From NCBI GenBank assembly GCA_907165065.1, contig OU015532.1:32659339-32723338 (forward strand): a stretch of DNA of 64,000 nucleotides, read 5' to 3'. Source of the DNA: Caprimulgus europaeus. Taxonomy: Eukaryota > Chordata > Aves > Caprimulgiformes > Caprimulgidae. Below are positions 48,229 through 61,970 of the stretch, one piece after another (position 1 is the first letter of the stretch; each line of letters starts with the position of its first letter). A program made the position numbers and the translations under genes. Below the pieces are notes generated by a model. The model was not told the DNA's origin and ran no database searches. It worked only from the letters and a program-made list of their open reading frames with translations.

Positions 48229-49380
48229 CTAGAATGTTGTAAGTTGGAAAGGACCCACAAGGCTTATCAAGTCCAACTCTTGCCCTAGCATAGGACAATT
48301 CCAAGATTCAGACCATGTGTCTGAGAGTGATGTCCAAATGCTTGTTGAATATTGTCAGGCTTGGTGCAATGATCACCTCCCACCGTCTCTATGAAAAACC
48401 TTTTCCTAATGTCCAACCCAAACTTGCCCTGGCACATCTTCCTGCTATTTCCTCTGGTCCTATCATTGGTCACCAGAGAGAAGAGATCAACACCTGCCCC
48501 TCCTCTTCCCCTTGTGAAGAAGTTACAGGCGAATATGAGGTCTCCTCTCAGTCTCCTCTTCTCTAGTCTGAATGATCCAAGGGACTTCAGCCTTTCCTCA
48601 TATGGCTTCCCCTCTAAACCTTTTAACAATTTTATGGCCTCCTCTGGACACTCTCCAGTAGCTTTATATCTTTTTTATAGCGTGGTGCCCAAAACTGCAC
48701 CCAGTACTCAACATGAGGCCGCACCAGTGCAGAGTAGAGTGGGTAGATCACTTCCCTCACAATGCAGTGCTTGATGCACACCAGGACACTGTTGGCTCAT
48801 GTTCAACTTGCCATCGATCAGAACCCCCAGGTCCCTCTCTGCAGGGCTGCTCTCCAGCCTCTCGTTCCCCAGTCTGTGTGTGTGTCCAGGGTTGCCATGT
48901 CCCAGATACAAAATCTGGCACTTGCCCTTGTTAAAATTCATACGGTTGGTGATTGCCCAGCTCTCTAGTTTATCTAGATCTCTTTGCAGGGCCTCTCTGC
49001 CCTCAAGAGTGTCCACAGCTCCTCCCAGTTTGGTGTCAGCAGCAAACTTAGTTAGTAGTCCTTCAAGTCCTATATCCACTTGATGAAGACATTAAAGAGC
49101 ACTGGCCCCAGAATGGATCCCTGTGGGACTCCACTAGTGACCAGTCACCAGCCCAATGTGACCCCTTGAGTAGAACTCTTTGAGCCTGACTCATCAGCCA
49201 ATTGCTCACCCACAGCAATATGGGTTTATTCAGCTGTATGCTGGACATTTTATCTAGGAGGACACTGTGAGAGATGGTATCAAAAGCTTTACTGAAGTGC
49301 AAAAAGATTACATCGACTGGCTTCTCTTGGTCAGCTAGATAGTAACCTTACCATAGAAAGAAATTAGGTTTGTAAGGGGA
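48229..49380 (-). mobile_element. CR1 LINE, 1.15-kb fragment with RT motifs (type A)
   Basis: This is the longest CR1 piece in the window. Read on the minus strand it covers the later part of the reverse-transcriptase domain through the 3' UTR. Motif A reads LHFSKAFDTISHSVLL, where the family has DFSKAFDT, so the catalytic aspartate is replaced by histidine. Motif C reads [11 protein letters not shown], where the family has FADDTKLGG, so one catalytic aspartate is replaced by alanine. Next come [19 protein letters not shown] and [17 protein letters not shown]. The C-terminal frame at 48285-48629 contains [20 protein letters not shown]. These pieces are in separate frames. The 3' UTR ends near AGAATGTTGTAAGTTGGAAA and matches the tail type of 194-414. 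The copy is not functional. Confidence 0.95.
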
Positions 49381-50394
49381 ATGCCAGCATTTAAGGCGCT
49401 ATTACAAAAGAAAAGGGAAAATTCTAGAAAATCTTTCTGGTAGGTATGAAGAGAAATCACAGAGAAAGAATGAAAAATGTAACTGGAAAGGAAAAGGCAG
49501 GAAAGCTACATGTTTCTAGAAAGTCTTTATTATTGTTCGAGGTACCTGAGTTGCAGATGGCAATGCCATAGAGTTAATCCTACTTTGCATCTTTCTTTGC
49601 TTTTCATCTCTGCTCATGTAGAACCTTTCTGCTACTCAATACTTTAATATGGCACTGAGAAATAATGAAAATACATTTTGCCACTGATCCCAGTCCCCTC
49701 AGTTATACAGAATATTGCCAATTTTTGTATTTATGCACTGTCATTGCACACTGCTGTATAGCTTAACCAGAAATCTTGTGGTAAAATCATAAGCAACATG
49801 CAAAAGAGGTGGCAGTATCTCAAGTGTGAGGTATTATTCATTTAATGATAGAGACTTGTTCTCCTTCCTTCCATAGAAATCTACATCATATGTACCCTGA
49901 AAGCTTGACTTGCATGTTTCCACATGTAAATATCTTACCTGTCTGATTAAGGCAAGAAAGGAAGGCAATAGGAATCCAATATCAAAGTCAGCAATTTAAT
50001 TCATGGACAGACATCAGTGTAATTATGCAAGTAGTATTGCTTCACCAGGAGTGGGAGAAAGAAACATAGGTAGTTCTAAGACTTTCTGCAGAACCATCTA
50101 TCAAGCTGGAAACACAAAAGAGGGAGCGGATGGTCTTGCAGAGTGCAGGGTGAGAGAGCATGCAGCTAAGGGAGACAATAGGAGGAATAATGTGTGTTCG
50201 TAGTTTAAAGAGCAGAGAAATTATTAACTAAGTGGGACTTGTAATATTGCACTTGAAGGGTGTGATCAGCAAGTTGGTATTTTCTCAAATATTTAACTTC
50301 AAAAGTGTTACATTATTCTTGTGTCAGGGAAGACAGCATGGAGCACAGTTGCACAATCTTCAGGAAAACAGTGAAAGATACTGTGCCTGAGTCT
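49381..50394. other. Sequence without a recognised gene or repeat
   Basis: Unique AT-rich sequence between a CR1 fragment and an LTR. A 66-codon frame at 50003-50203 has no recognisable domain. Confidence 0.55.
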
Positions 50395-50999
50395 TGTGGG
50401 TTAACCCTGTCTGGCAGCTCAGCCCCACACAGCTACTCACTCCACTCACCCCAGTGGGATAGGGAGAGAATAAGAAGGGTAAAAGTGAGAAAACTTGTGT
50501 GTTGAGATAAAGAGAGTTTAAGAGGGAAAGCAAAAGCTGCACATGCAAGCAAACCCAAGTTAGGAATTAGTTCACTACTCCCCACCAGCAAGCGGGTGTT
50601 TAGCCATTTCCAAGAAAGCAGGGCTTCATCATACATAACAGTTACTTGGGAGGACAAATGGCATCACTCTGAATGTCCCTCCCTTCCTCCTTCTTTCCCC
50701 AGCTTTTTGTTACTGAGAATGTCATATGTCATGGAACTTCATGGAACTTCATATGTCCCTTTGGTCAGTTGGGGTTAGCTGTCCTGGCTGTTCCCCCTCC
50801 CAAATTCTTGTGCACCCCCAGCCTCTTTCCTGGCAGGGTGAGTATGAGAGACACAAGGCCTTGACACTATGTAAGCACTGTTCAACAACAGCTAAAACAC
50901 TGGTGTGTTATCAACATCGGTTTGATCACAAATCCAAAACATAGCACCATACCAGCTGCCATGAAGAAAGTTAACTCTAATCCAGCCAAAACCAGTACA
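50395..50999 (-). mobile_element. Solo LTR-like element of an avian endogenous retrovirus (ERVL-like)
   Basis: About 605 bp run from TGTGGGTTAACCCTG to AAAACCAGTACA on the plus strand. Read as the reverse complement, the ends and centre resemble the LTR at 1432-2013: a 5' block with ATTAGAGTTAACTTTCTTC, a promoter-like middle, and a 3' end with TTTATCTCAACACACAAG. The middle differs (plus strand CCACCAGCAAGCGGGTGTTT, GGGCTTCATCATACATAACA), so it is a separate subfamily. The boundaries look complete (TG...CA) but the flanks AGTCT and GCAAG do not match, so there is no clear target-site duplication. No internal retroviral genes lie beside it. It is an LTR fossil with several chance frames of 60-74 codons. 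Confidence 0.82.
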
Positions 51000-51110
51000 G
51001 CAAGGAAATGTAGTACCTCCTGGGATGAAATAATGTGCATGAAATGTAGTGACTTCATGTCTTCATTTAACATGATAAGCTCTTATTTTTCCACTGCCTC
51101 AGCTCTGTGG

Positions 51111-51125
51111 AAAAAAAAAAAAAAA
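51111..51125 (+). repeat. Poly-A run (A15)
   Basis: Fifteen A in a row lie about 110 bp beyond the end of the LTR. No retroposed gene body is recognisable. Confidence 0.9.
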
Positions 51126-54054
51126 TAGTGTCTCCATGTTATCCTTTTACCACAAGACATGGGAACTTACTGAGATTTAACTAGGCAAAGGATGAGGAGA
51201 GCAAACGTGAATATCTGCACGTGCAAAGCAAGGACTGACAAGAGTGTGCCTTTATTTTTTGAGTGTGCACTTTTGGCTATCTGTGGGGAGATATCTGTCG
51301 TACAAATGGAGCTTCCTTTTCGATATGGGTCTGAACTGCCACCATCAATAATGACAATTTACAGTGACTGTCATGCAGTGGGGGAAATGGCTGAAGCAAA
51401 CCCAACCCCTTAGCAATTCTCCCCTCTGTGCTTGCCTTCAGCGTTGCCTTGGATGAGAGCTCAAAGATTATATAACCTGGCAGCAGCTCTTTAGGCTGGT
51501 TTGTGAGCCTACAGAATCTACTATAGCTTGCTCTGAATAAAATGGATGTGTTTGTTCAGAGTTATTTAAATACTACTGTCATGAATGCAGCTTCTCTCAG
51601 AAGTCAGGCATCACCAAAAGTTGTTAAAACAGTTTCCAATAATTAAATTGTATGTGTCTGTGCTTGTACTTCAAAAAGGCTAAATAGTTGGCAAGCCTCC
51701 TAAAGCAGGATTAGACTGCAGACCAGCTCAGACAATGCTTCCAGGCATTGGGGATGTACTGCAGAATCAGTTTAATAAAGTCTGATTAGATTACTTTCTC
51801 TGGTCAATTTGTAACACACTGGCCATGGGATAAATCATCTTTTTATCTCACAGCACTGCTCTTTTTCTTTTCTGAATCATATTTTAGAAGCATTAAACAT
51901 ATTGTTTTAAACATCTATGTATTTACAGATGCAAAGCATAACCTCATTAATCCCTTTTTGTTCCAATGCAGTTTGATATTATAACCCAGTCTAAAGGATC
52001 CAGTCATTGCTTGAGAAGTTTTTAGTCAGTTATTTCCCTTCTTAATGTGAGTTACCTCCCTTTTTCCCCTACATAAATAACCTTGTTAGCATTACAAAAA
52101 CCCAGCCTTGTATTTCTTGTCCTGATCTGTCAAGATAACAGCTTATATACTGAAAAAGTAGTAATTTTAGATTTTTATGACAAATTACTGGTTTAAGAAG
52201 GGTATTGAATTCTAGTCATTTTGGATAACATGTATATCGATCTGAATATCTTTAAACTTGATTTTGTGTGCTATGAGGAACAAATATAGAGTTATTCAGA
52301 ATGTCTGAGTCTAGAACTCCTTTAAGTTTTCAATGCTTATAGCAACAGAGCTTGCATTGTGCTAGTTTTCTACCTAATGCCATAACTAGTAGAAGAGGTA
52401 TTTAAGTATTTAAGTCAACACAAAATTTGCCTTCCTCTGGCCTCTTTTTATGATGCTGAGTTACACCAACAAATATTAGCAACCAACAACCAACTCAGCT
52501 CCTTGAAAATGCATTACTCTGGTTTGCCTTTCACCAGTCTGTGTCCAATCACTCCTTCAAGCTCTTTATCTGGTCTGGAGATATTCTCTGCTAATACAAA
52601 ATTTGGTTGCATTGGGTACATTTGTATTCCATATTCTATTGGAATCAAAAAGCATTTGACCTTCTTCCAAGGTTATTATTTCTATATAGTACCATATTAA
52701 GAAATAAATCGGTGTAGATGTTTCCCACGGACTCTGAAATGACATTCACTAAAACTATTTTCGTACCTGGAGGTGATAAGTATATACAGTGTCCAACCGA
52801 GAGAGCATCTTCTATGCCAAGGACCAACCCTATCAAATATTACTCAAGTTTCTGTTTCATTGTCTGAAGTTCTGAGCAAGGGTTTTCAGTGGTTTGCAGG
52901 CTCATTTGAGTAAAATTGCACATGACGAGTTTCAAGGAAAAAACGTTTTTGCATTATAACAGACTACTGTCACAAGAAGGAAGCGTTGTGAAAAATAAAG
53001 GGGGGAAATAGAATCAAGTATTTTCAGTGTTCCAATTTAAATACATGGTGATAGTGTTTTCATGCCTGTTTGAAGTTTTTTTCATGAAGCTGATAATTTA
53101 AAACAGATCATGTCTATGTGGTCTGTCTGTTTACACATTCTTCTAGTTTATTCTCTTCTAATCTAATTAACATATAGAGACATTTCCCTCAGATTAGATT
53201 TATGTACTGTTTTCAAATAGCTGGACAATGAATGGATAGAGAAAGGAGAGGAAGAGAGAGGTAAAATCTTCCCCTCATATTTTCTGAGGAGTCTGCAAGG
53301 ACTAGACACAGAACCCTGTGACATCCTGTCACATTGCTGTTAAAAATTCAAAGAAAAACACAGACTTCAGTATTCATGTGGTATTTTTTTTTAATAAGCT
53401 TTCTGCAAATTTCTCACTTAGCACAGGAAACACAAAATATATCTCTAGCTTCTATATGGACCTATAATGGCTCAGGCATTTGTATACTTTAAAAACCTGA
53501 GATGCCTACTCTGGCAAACCATGTTTTTTCTTAGCTTCCTCTGGCAAATTCAGTCTCCTGTGAAATCTTACAAAAATGTAACACGAATGCACTTTGGAGC
53601 CTGGATTAGTAGGGTTTGTCTACTGGCTAGAAAAATGTCAGTAGATGCTGTTAAAACTTGGTTAAACTTTATAAACAAACTCACTCAGCAAAATATGTTA
53701 AAATAAACTGGATAGGAGCCAGAAGAGATGAGACAGGATTATTCAAATCTAATATGTGTTAGAATACAGCTTAAGTCCTCTGACCCTAATCACTTTCCAC
53801 CGGAGTACATCAAATTAGGATCCTGGGACAATTTACGTAGGAGTTTGAGTAAATGTGCTGGCTTTGCCCAGTGGAAGAGTTCGTGCCCTTTAATAATAAG
53901 TAAAAAAACATGGATGACTTCGTATTAGTTTCAGAGGCAATCTAGCCCAGCACACAAACTGCAGTGCTGGTTCTGAACATTAAGTAAAAATGCAGTGAAT
54001 GGTGAGATTAGAATGATGAGAATGATGAGAGACCTCTAGCAGCCTCTGTTGCTG

Positions 54055-54057
<3 letters not shown>

Positions 54058-54099
<42 letters not shown>
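54058..54099 (+). repeat. (TA)n dinucleotide microsatellite
   Basis: About 21 uninterrupted TA units. It is self-complementary and probably variable in length. Just before it, GAATGATGA is repeated in tandem (about 54011-54029). Confidence 0.97.
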
Positions 54100-54103
<4 letters not shown>

Positions 54104-57082
54104 CATAAAGTTAACTTTGTATGACAATAATTACTGTATAGTTAGTATGCTTTCATTTTCTTTAGGCATTCTCTTAGATTTCTATTTGCCTTCAAATCTA
54201 CCTATCTTAGCTAATGCCCTGGAAAAAGCTGAGGCAGGCCTGGATAACATGATCCTGTCTGCAGTGCTGTGCATTGTTAGAGAAATTTCAATCAAGCTTG
54301 TGAGCAGGTCATGGTAATGACATTGCTTTAATGAGAAAACTGAAATTCTCAGGAGAGTTGTGACATGGCAGTACTCAGAGATCCTTTGGATCTTTCCCGT
54401 TGCTTCTGTTACTGTGAATAACTGGGATGCCTTGAAGTAACTACAGATCATCAGTGCTGAAACCTGGGGTTGTTTATTTGGCATGGATGTATTTGTTCCT
54501 GTTTCTCTCATCATGATGGGGGCTATTAAGTGAGTTCTAGGTAAAGTACAATACATATGAAATTTTTTCACTTTGCTTTACCAGATTTTCCATCTTTTCA
54601 TGATTCCATTATTTTTTCTTGGAATGTACAGAATAACCCAGTTCTCAGAGCAAGACTGTGTGTCTTGTCAAGACACTTTGCAAGTGATTTGTCATCAAAT
54701 TACTAGCAAAGCACAACATTTCTGATAATTTCTGCCTTCTGCTACATTCTTCTCTCTAAACTTAGTTTCTTATTTTCAACAGCACCACCAAGTGTAGGGA
54801 GTTTCCTATGGAAATTTCATGCAGAAGTAGCAATAAGTATCGTATAGGTACAAATAAACAGTCTTCAAAATTTTACCATGTTTAAGAATGACAATCATGT
54901 AATACTAGCCAAATAAGTAAGCAATAAGATATACAGGATAGATCCTCAGGCACCTCCTGCCTGCTTTTTGCCTGTTCTGTATCACAGGAGTCAATGCAGC
55001 TTCTGCATAGTTAGGAGTAATCTACGAAGGACACTAAAGACAGTAAAACAGTTGAAATAGTTATTACTTGTATCTAACATGCCTATGTAAGATTTACAAG
55101 TGTATAGTTAAAAAAAAACAGAGTAACATAGGGAGATACATCATCTATTATGATACTGATAGAATTCAAGCTGATTCTCAGTGCAATGAAAACAAGAAAT
55201 ATATGCTTAAGCATATAAAGACTTAATATAAGCCTTTCTGCACTCAAAGCAAAAAGCCAAAAAACTCTTGGCTTTTCACCAGAACTGAAGCATTCTAGAA
55301 AGGTTTTCACCTGAGATACCACAGTGGCAGCGTTTACTCTTGTGAATGAAGGAAACCCCATGAGCCTAAAAATTAAGGACTTAAAAAAATGCTCCCCGTT
55401 CACTGTCCTAACAAAATCCTTCAATTTCTTGATAATTAAAGTAACACATTTCTCAATTATCTAAATAATGTACTAGCAATGAATAAATCACTTGACCGTA
55501 AGGCCACATTCAGATTTTTATTTATAGTCTCACAATAGAGAAAAATGTTTACTCTAATTGGTATCTCTTATTGTTCAGCTGTTCTCACTAGGTCTAGCTG
55601 AGGCTGTGACTTTAAACTGGCTCTACATTCAAATTAATCTTTGTTTTGGGACTTAGACTGTGATCCCTACTGGAATCAAACATAGTATCATGAGTTAATA
55701 TAATTAGTATCATCATCTTTTTAAGAATTGTGTTTCATTGCAACACAACTCCTCTCTGAAAGCAAGAAATCCCTCACAGAGAATGAGATAAAACTTTTGT
55801 TAAATGCAATTCAGACTCATGAATTACCATGGAAAGCTGCTGAAGTTTCTATAGCAGTTGCTGCTACAGTTCATCTCCAGACATTCAGAGTATTCTTTTA
55901 GCAAATGCAAAAATAATACTACAAGGACTGTAGTAGTCCCTTTACAGAGTTGAGGAAAGGCCCTTTCCAGGACAGTGGTTTTTACCTACGTATCTTGTCC
56001 TCATCTAGCTTCATATCTAGACCAAGATATTACCATTACAACACAGCTGGAAAATGTTCACGGCTTCTCCTTAACAGTGTAAAAAGAGAGAAGGAGAGAC
56101 ATAAACATCAGTTTGTTTATTCAAGCTGCTATCAATCAGAGCCCTGCTGCTTTCAGTCTGTCCCTTCCTTCAGTCAGAGTGACTAGAAGCTGTAAACACA
56201 TATTCTTCCCTTTCAAAAGTCAGATATGGGCACCCTGGCTAATACTGCCTGATAACTTGTAGAAATTATCCAAGCGTACAATGTTCTTTATCACAGTATG
56301 TACTCTGTGTTAAAAATATGAATGCTCTCAAGCTAGAGAGTGGAGTAGTTATGTTCTGTGGTCACATTACACATGGCAGAAACTGAATCATAATTTTGAG
56401 CTTTTGGATTTTTGCTGTTTAATTGAAATCCCCTTTTCATAATTATTCACTGTTTTAAAAAATCAAGGAAGTCAGATGTAATTATTATGCATTTGTAAAT
56501 GAATCCGTTATTATTAAAGTGTTACATAAACTTAGCTTCAGTGTGCCTTAGAGTTATAAGCATGGAATAGAAGTAAGCAAGTGTTCAGGTGATATGGACA
56601 AGGACTGCCACAACGGCACATGCAGGATCATGGTACTTCAGTAAAATAAAGCTACTCAAAAGTAAGCATACCAGAACACCACTAGTCTTAGCTGCATTCC
56701 TCTCGATTTTAAGTGTACACTGTGTCAGGGAAGGAGGGGAGGGAAAATTCTTTCTCTGGTTTCTAATATTTTTGTACCTTGCAATGCATTAGACCTTATC
56801 ACTTACAATTTGTGCATCTGAAAACTTCAGCTGCCTACTTTCTAGGTGCCAGATAAATAAGTCTGCTTACTGTCTGAGGACTTGCAGGAAGTGGAGAAGC
56901 AGGCATCAGGTAGAAAGTTCACACCTTTTTAGCCAGTCACTTTCACTAATGCATGGTATGTTTAAGAAATCCTTTTACCATAAGCTTGCTTGACATAACC
57001 TTAAGACTTATTACTAATCCCTCTGAAGGATTTTTTCTTTGACTGTCTAATGAAAGAACTCAAGTAAGTGTACTGAGCAAAT

Positions 57083-57094
57083 AAAAAAAAAAAA
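57083..57094 (+). repeat. Poly-A run (A12)
   Basis: Twelve A in a row in AT-rich sequence; no associated element is seen. Confidence 0.8.
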
Positions 57095-57247
57095 GGCAGG
57101 CTGAAGGAAGCAGGCCAGAAAATCACTGATGAAATACAGGGACTCAAGAGACTTTCAAGTGGGATGATTCACAAGGGTAGTGGAAATGGTTGTTTAAAGC
57201 ATAAGAATAAAGATGGGTTATACAACTGTTACATTACCCAAATGCAG

Positions 57248-57262
57248 CTATAGCACCATCTG
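57248..57262 (-). promoter_or_regulatory. Weak CTCF-like motif
   Basis: The reverse complement reads TGAGCAGATGGTGCT. This matches the CTCF consensus core AGCAGATGG with mismatches at the first two positions and at the C after GG. It is on the opposite strand to the three sites in the first 4 kb. It is weak. Confidence 0.18.
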
Positions 57263-59196
57263 CTCATAATACTCTTTCTGCATTTTGGAAGAGGACTAGC
57301 TCTTGCTCCCAAAGAACTGGCCAATGTCCTCATGTTCCAAAATTTCCACTTCTTTTTCAATTGAGCTACACTGATTTGACTGTTAGAAGTTTCCAAAGCC
57401 AGAGAGCTGAGAACCATATTCCTTCTTACATATAAAATTAGTGCTGTTGACCAATAAATTCCAGCACCTCTTCCAGCATCTTCAATATAAAATATTCTTC
57501 CTTTGTAGTGATTAAGAAACATTCAGGCTACAAAAAGTTGAGTAAATTACTGATAGTTAATGCAGCATGGGGATTTGCTATACCTGCTGTCAAGGTAAAG
57601 GAGATTACTAAAGAAAGGAAGTCACAATCTTGAGATTATGCATTATGATCCAACCAACAGGCTTGGGTGTATCTGAAAGATGCCCCACACAAGTTACTGT
57701 TAGTATGGACAATATTCAAATGAGAGACACACTAGAATGCTAATTTCAGTGTTTCAATTACTTTCTGCTTGCTTTTAGTCAATGCTAAAAATGAAAGCCT
57801 GTACCTAAGTGTAGGTTATAAAGGCAAAGAAAATGAGTTTACTGAAAGCACTGAAGATTGCCTAGACTATGACACTTTAAAACTACTAAAAAATCTAACT
57901 AACTCCAGCAATGAGTGACATTCAGAAGATGAGCATAATTGTCCCTAGTCTAAAACTTAGGGATTCATTTATATTTTCTTCTATCATCTCAGATGCATCT
58001 GTTACATCCTTATTAACTCCTCTCAGGTTTCTTTCAGGTGCTTCAGTCTTTGTGTGTCAGGCTTAGACCCATTTGCTATTTGTGACTTGCATTTCTTTCC
58101 AAACTGTGTCAGAAGTGATAGGGATGATGTGGGGGGTATGACTAATGAAATTAATGAGGTTTTCTTAAAAGGAGGCACATTTAAAAAAAAATAATCTTCT
58201 CATATTTTCTCCACTTCTATTAACATTTCCTATAGAAAGAGGAAGAGTATAGCTTTCTCAGGACACGTAACTTGAGGAAAGCTGTGATATCAGGAGTACC
58301 ATAAAAATGTGGATTTTTTTCAGGATTTTTTTTCATTAAAAAATGGAAAATACATAAGACAACTTCTGGAGAGACTGCAACTGACGTGCTGGTTAAATCT
58401 AAATGTAGAAAAGGGCAATAGTGGGCAATGAGGTTAAGCAGAGATCTAAAGATTAGTGGAAGCAATAAACAGAAGGATTTTAAAAATGAAAAAAAAATAT
58501 TGAGAGTCTGTGAAGGAGAAAGATTTAAGAACTATAAAGTACAGAGAACAAGAAGCTGTATTGCAACTTGCAACAGATAATGTCTCAGTATATGCATGTA
58601 AATCATCAGAATACTCATTTTAAAATAAATAATAAAAGGCTCAATGACTAGTAGCTGACTAGAAGTAGGAACCAGAAATACAGTCAGTTTCATAAGATGA
58701 TGCATTTGCTGAAGTCATTTTTATATTTAAAAGAATAAATATACTTAGTAATAAAAAGCCAGAGCTCAACAAGAAGAGAATACAGAAAGCTGACATAGAA
58801 TGATAATACAGAACTGATAATACAAAAATAGTATTGAAAAAGAGTTATATGAGGTTTGAGTAAAGTTTAGAAGTTTGATATTTCACAGAAAATTTAAGTG
58901 GAGGGGAATGAGGTCTAAAACATATTTACAGCTTTAGTTTGTTTTGGGTTTTTTCTTTTTTAGATTATCTTGATTTTGAACAATTTTTAATTGAGTAATT
59001 CAAGCTTCTGAAAATACAGTTTATTCCAAATTAAAAACATCTATAAAAGATGATGCTCTTGCTTCAGAGTGTATTTCTTTAAGATTACAGAACCACATGC
59101 ATAGTTACATAAACTTATCTTCTACCGTTGCAACATATCATCTCTTTCAGTATGCAAATGAGTTTGGCTCACAGAGTGAAGTGTAAAAAAAAATAC

Positions 59197-59212
59197 AGAA
59201 GAAGAAGAAGAA
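59197..59212 (+). repeat. (GAA)n trinucleotide run
   Basis: About five AGA/GAA units in a row; a short simple repeat. Confidence 0.8.
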
Positions 59213-61957
59213 TAGGAGAGAACTTTCTTGTTCTCAAGCTGTGCTGTGAACACTGATGCTGAATTAGTGAGCTGATTAAGTGGGTTCGTTATACTCTCTT
59301 AAGAAAGCAAAGGAACCTCTCTTTAGTAGATACAAATTGCAGTGCTGTTTTTCTTATCAGTCCTGTTTTGGAAATAAGTACAAGATATTTTCATTAGCGT
59401 GAGTAGCAAGCATGCTTCTGAATTTGACACACAATAAAGGTTAGGAAAAGCAGTCTTGCCGAGCATCATGCACCGCTGCCAAGGCTGTTACAAATCTATG
59501 ACCTTGAATGATCAGCTTATGGCCTACTTTTCAATGTGTCTCTTCGTAATACATATAAGAGTGTCTAGACTGTAAGAGCTTGATGACCTGTCCTTTTCTG
59601 TGCTTGCATGTGCGCCCACACCCACGCACAGACTGGATGAAATGTCACTGTTCTGAAGAGATGTGTATTTAACTGGCCTAAGTGTTCTTCAAATGTATAA
59701 TAGGGAATGTGGCCACAATTTTTTTCTTCTAAAAAAGTAGCCACTAAAATAAAAGGCTCTTCATTTTTTGAGATAAAAGCTAGTGCTCAACTTAAATCAT
59801 AGCTGATAAATTAGAGAGTACTTTTAAAAAGTTTTGGATTTTCTAGCTTTTTATTATTTAATAACTCAAAGTACAGAAATATTGCTAGTAGGAAAATTAT
59901 TATTCAGTCTTATAGTGTATAAGAAAACAAAACTGTTCATAGAAGTACTTTCTCTGACTGATGACTGACCCAGAATTTTGTACCCTTTAGCTATTTATGC
60001 AGTTTATGAAGGGAACTCCTCCAGTTTGACACAAGTAGAGGACCAATTTCAAGCGAAATTCCCATGCAGTTCCACATTCTCATTGTGGAGGTACAACCAC
60101 ACATACTCAAATGGAATCAAGTTGTCTGAGTAAAGATGGTGCAAAAAAACACTGCTGTTTGCCATTTTACATTCAGTGGAGTTGTGCAAGAATGTTCACA
60201 AGAACCATCGCTTACAATCCTACTGTGGCAGCTGCAGACTCCTCTCTTTTAGCCACTTGTCCTACTTATATTTGAATGTCTTTTCACACTAGCTCTCACA
60301 GGGCCATGCAAAATTTGCAAAATTGCCTAGTTATGTACTGGCCCTGAGAGCATAGTATCAATATTTAATTTCCCCAAATCAATTCATTTCTCTGCTTTGG
60401 ACAGCACAGTGGTTGATATTGCTTCATTCACGTTTAAAAGGCAATTCTTCTATCGTTTTTTTCACTTCAAAGAAGGTTATATAAGAGGGTAAAAAATGGC
60501 AGGAAGAAAATAGATTTGGTCAAAAGTGAAAACTTGAAAACCAGTGGCTCAGATGTAGCAGAAAGGGATGTCGAAGGAGTCAATAATGAGAATCTAAAGG
60601 ACACAGGGAAAAAGAACACACTGAAGCACTGTTTCAGAGGAAGCATGAGACATGGGAAAAATCCCAACAGAGCAAGTATGATGACTCCAGAGGCAGAAGC
60701 AATCAGCTTGGTTGAAGTCAATGACTAAACTGAGATGTTTGAGACATCTTAATATTTCTGCAGAAAACTAACAACGACGGTGATGTCAGTTTCATGGGCA
60801 CGTCAGGAAAAGGCAAAAGTAATTTTGCTTCTGAAACTCCTAACCTATGTTTCACTCACATCCATTTGTGTAGGTAACATTGCTGTTGTGGACATTTGAT
60901 CAGTTTTAGGCACAGAAGAAACCACCTCACCTCTCAATAAAGATAGAACAGAATGCTCTAGTACAAAGATTTCAATCCGATTACAAACCATTTGCTAGAT
61001 TAAATTGCAAAATTATCAGAAATAATTAAGGGTAAAAAATTATGTAAGTAAATGAACAAAGTCAAGTACATATCTCCTGTTTTCTTTTTACCTTATTTGT
61101 TCACCAAGGAAAACTTATTTGTCCTCCTTTGAAATATAAAACTTAATGTGAGAGTAAACAAATGTAATCTTTCTGCATTTCTCTCTTTTGATGTATAGCC
61201 TCTACCTGCACTAACCCAATAGGACCAACTCAAATTCAGTATACACTTCTAAACAAAATAGCTATACATTCTTTCACTTGTTTAGTTTTTCAGTATAATG
61301 AGAAGAGACAATAGTTGACTGATTTGAGTTGGAAGGGGAAGAAACACTGGTCCTACCAACTGATGGAGACTTTGACCAAATCTACTTTGACAGAACGAGT
61401 CAAACCTGTCCTGGCCAATAGGAAAGGGCCTATGCCAGAATTATATGGAAAAATTAATTTCTGAATAAATCTGAACAAATCCTTTAGTACATCGACCTCA
61501 AACATTCTCTCAAAAAAGACTGGAGAACATATCCTAAACAGCACGCATTTGCTTTCCAGCTCTACGTAGCTGCATCTATTAAAAAGATTTTACTAGTTTC
61601 AGGTGTCCATTGTACAATGCAGCATTCTGAGATGATTTTATTAGGAGTCATTTAGAACATATCTGCGAACCCATAATGATGCCAGCATAAAGGACAGTCG
61701 CTATGTTCATTTGTTCTCTCTTGAATTATCTGTTACTTATTCTGGCATTACTTTGTAAAAACAAAATCTTTTTATTTCAGATAAACAGTGAGGATCTTCT
61801 GAGGTGTAGAAGAAAAATTTTATGTGTCAAAGTGTCTTTCCAAAGTTTAATTTGGGAAGTTAATTGAAGAAGCTGACAAATAAGACTTCTTAAAGTCCAT
61901 GTTAACATGATATTGGTGGGTGGGTGCCTGTGTATATGCATATGCACATACATGTAT

Positions 61958-61970
61958 ACACACACACACA
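61958..61970 (+). repeat. (CA)n dinucleotide run
   Basis: A short (AC)n run follows alternating purine-pyrimidine sequence (TGTATATGCATATGCACATA) starting near 61931. It is a minor microsatellite. Confidence 0.8.

Noticed and set aside
48315-49083. Plus-strand frames of 68-127 codons
   Set aside because: They are antisense to the minus-strand CR1 ORF2 fragment at 48229-49380.
61318-61350. GAGTTGGAAGGGG word resembling a CR1 tail
   Set aside because: No further CR1 consensus follows and there is no octamer tail. A chance match.
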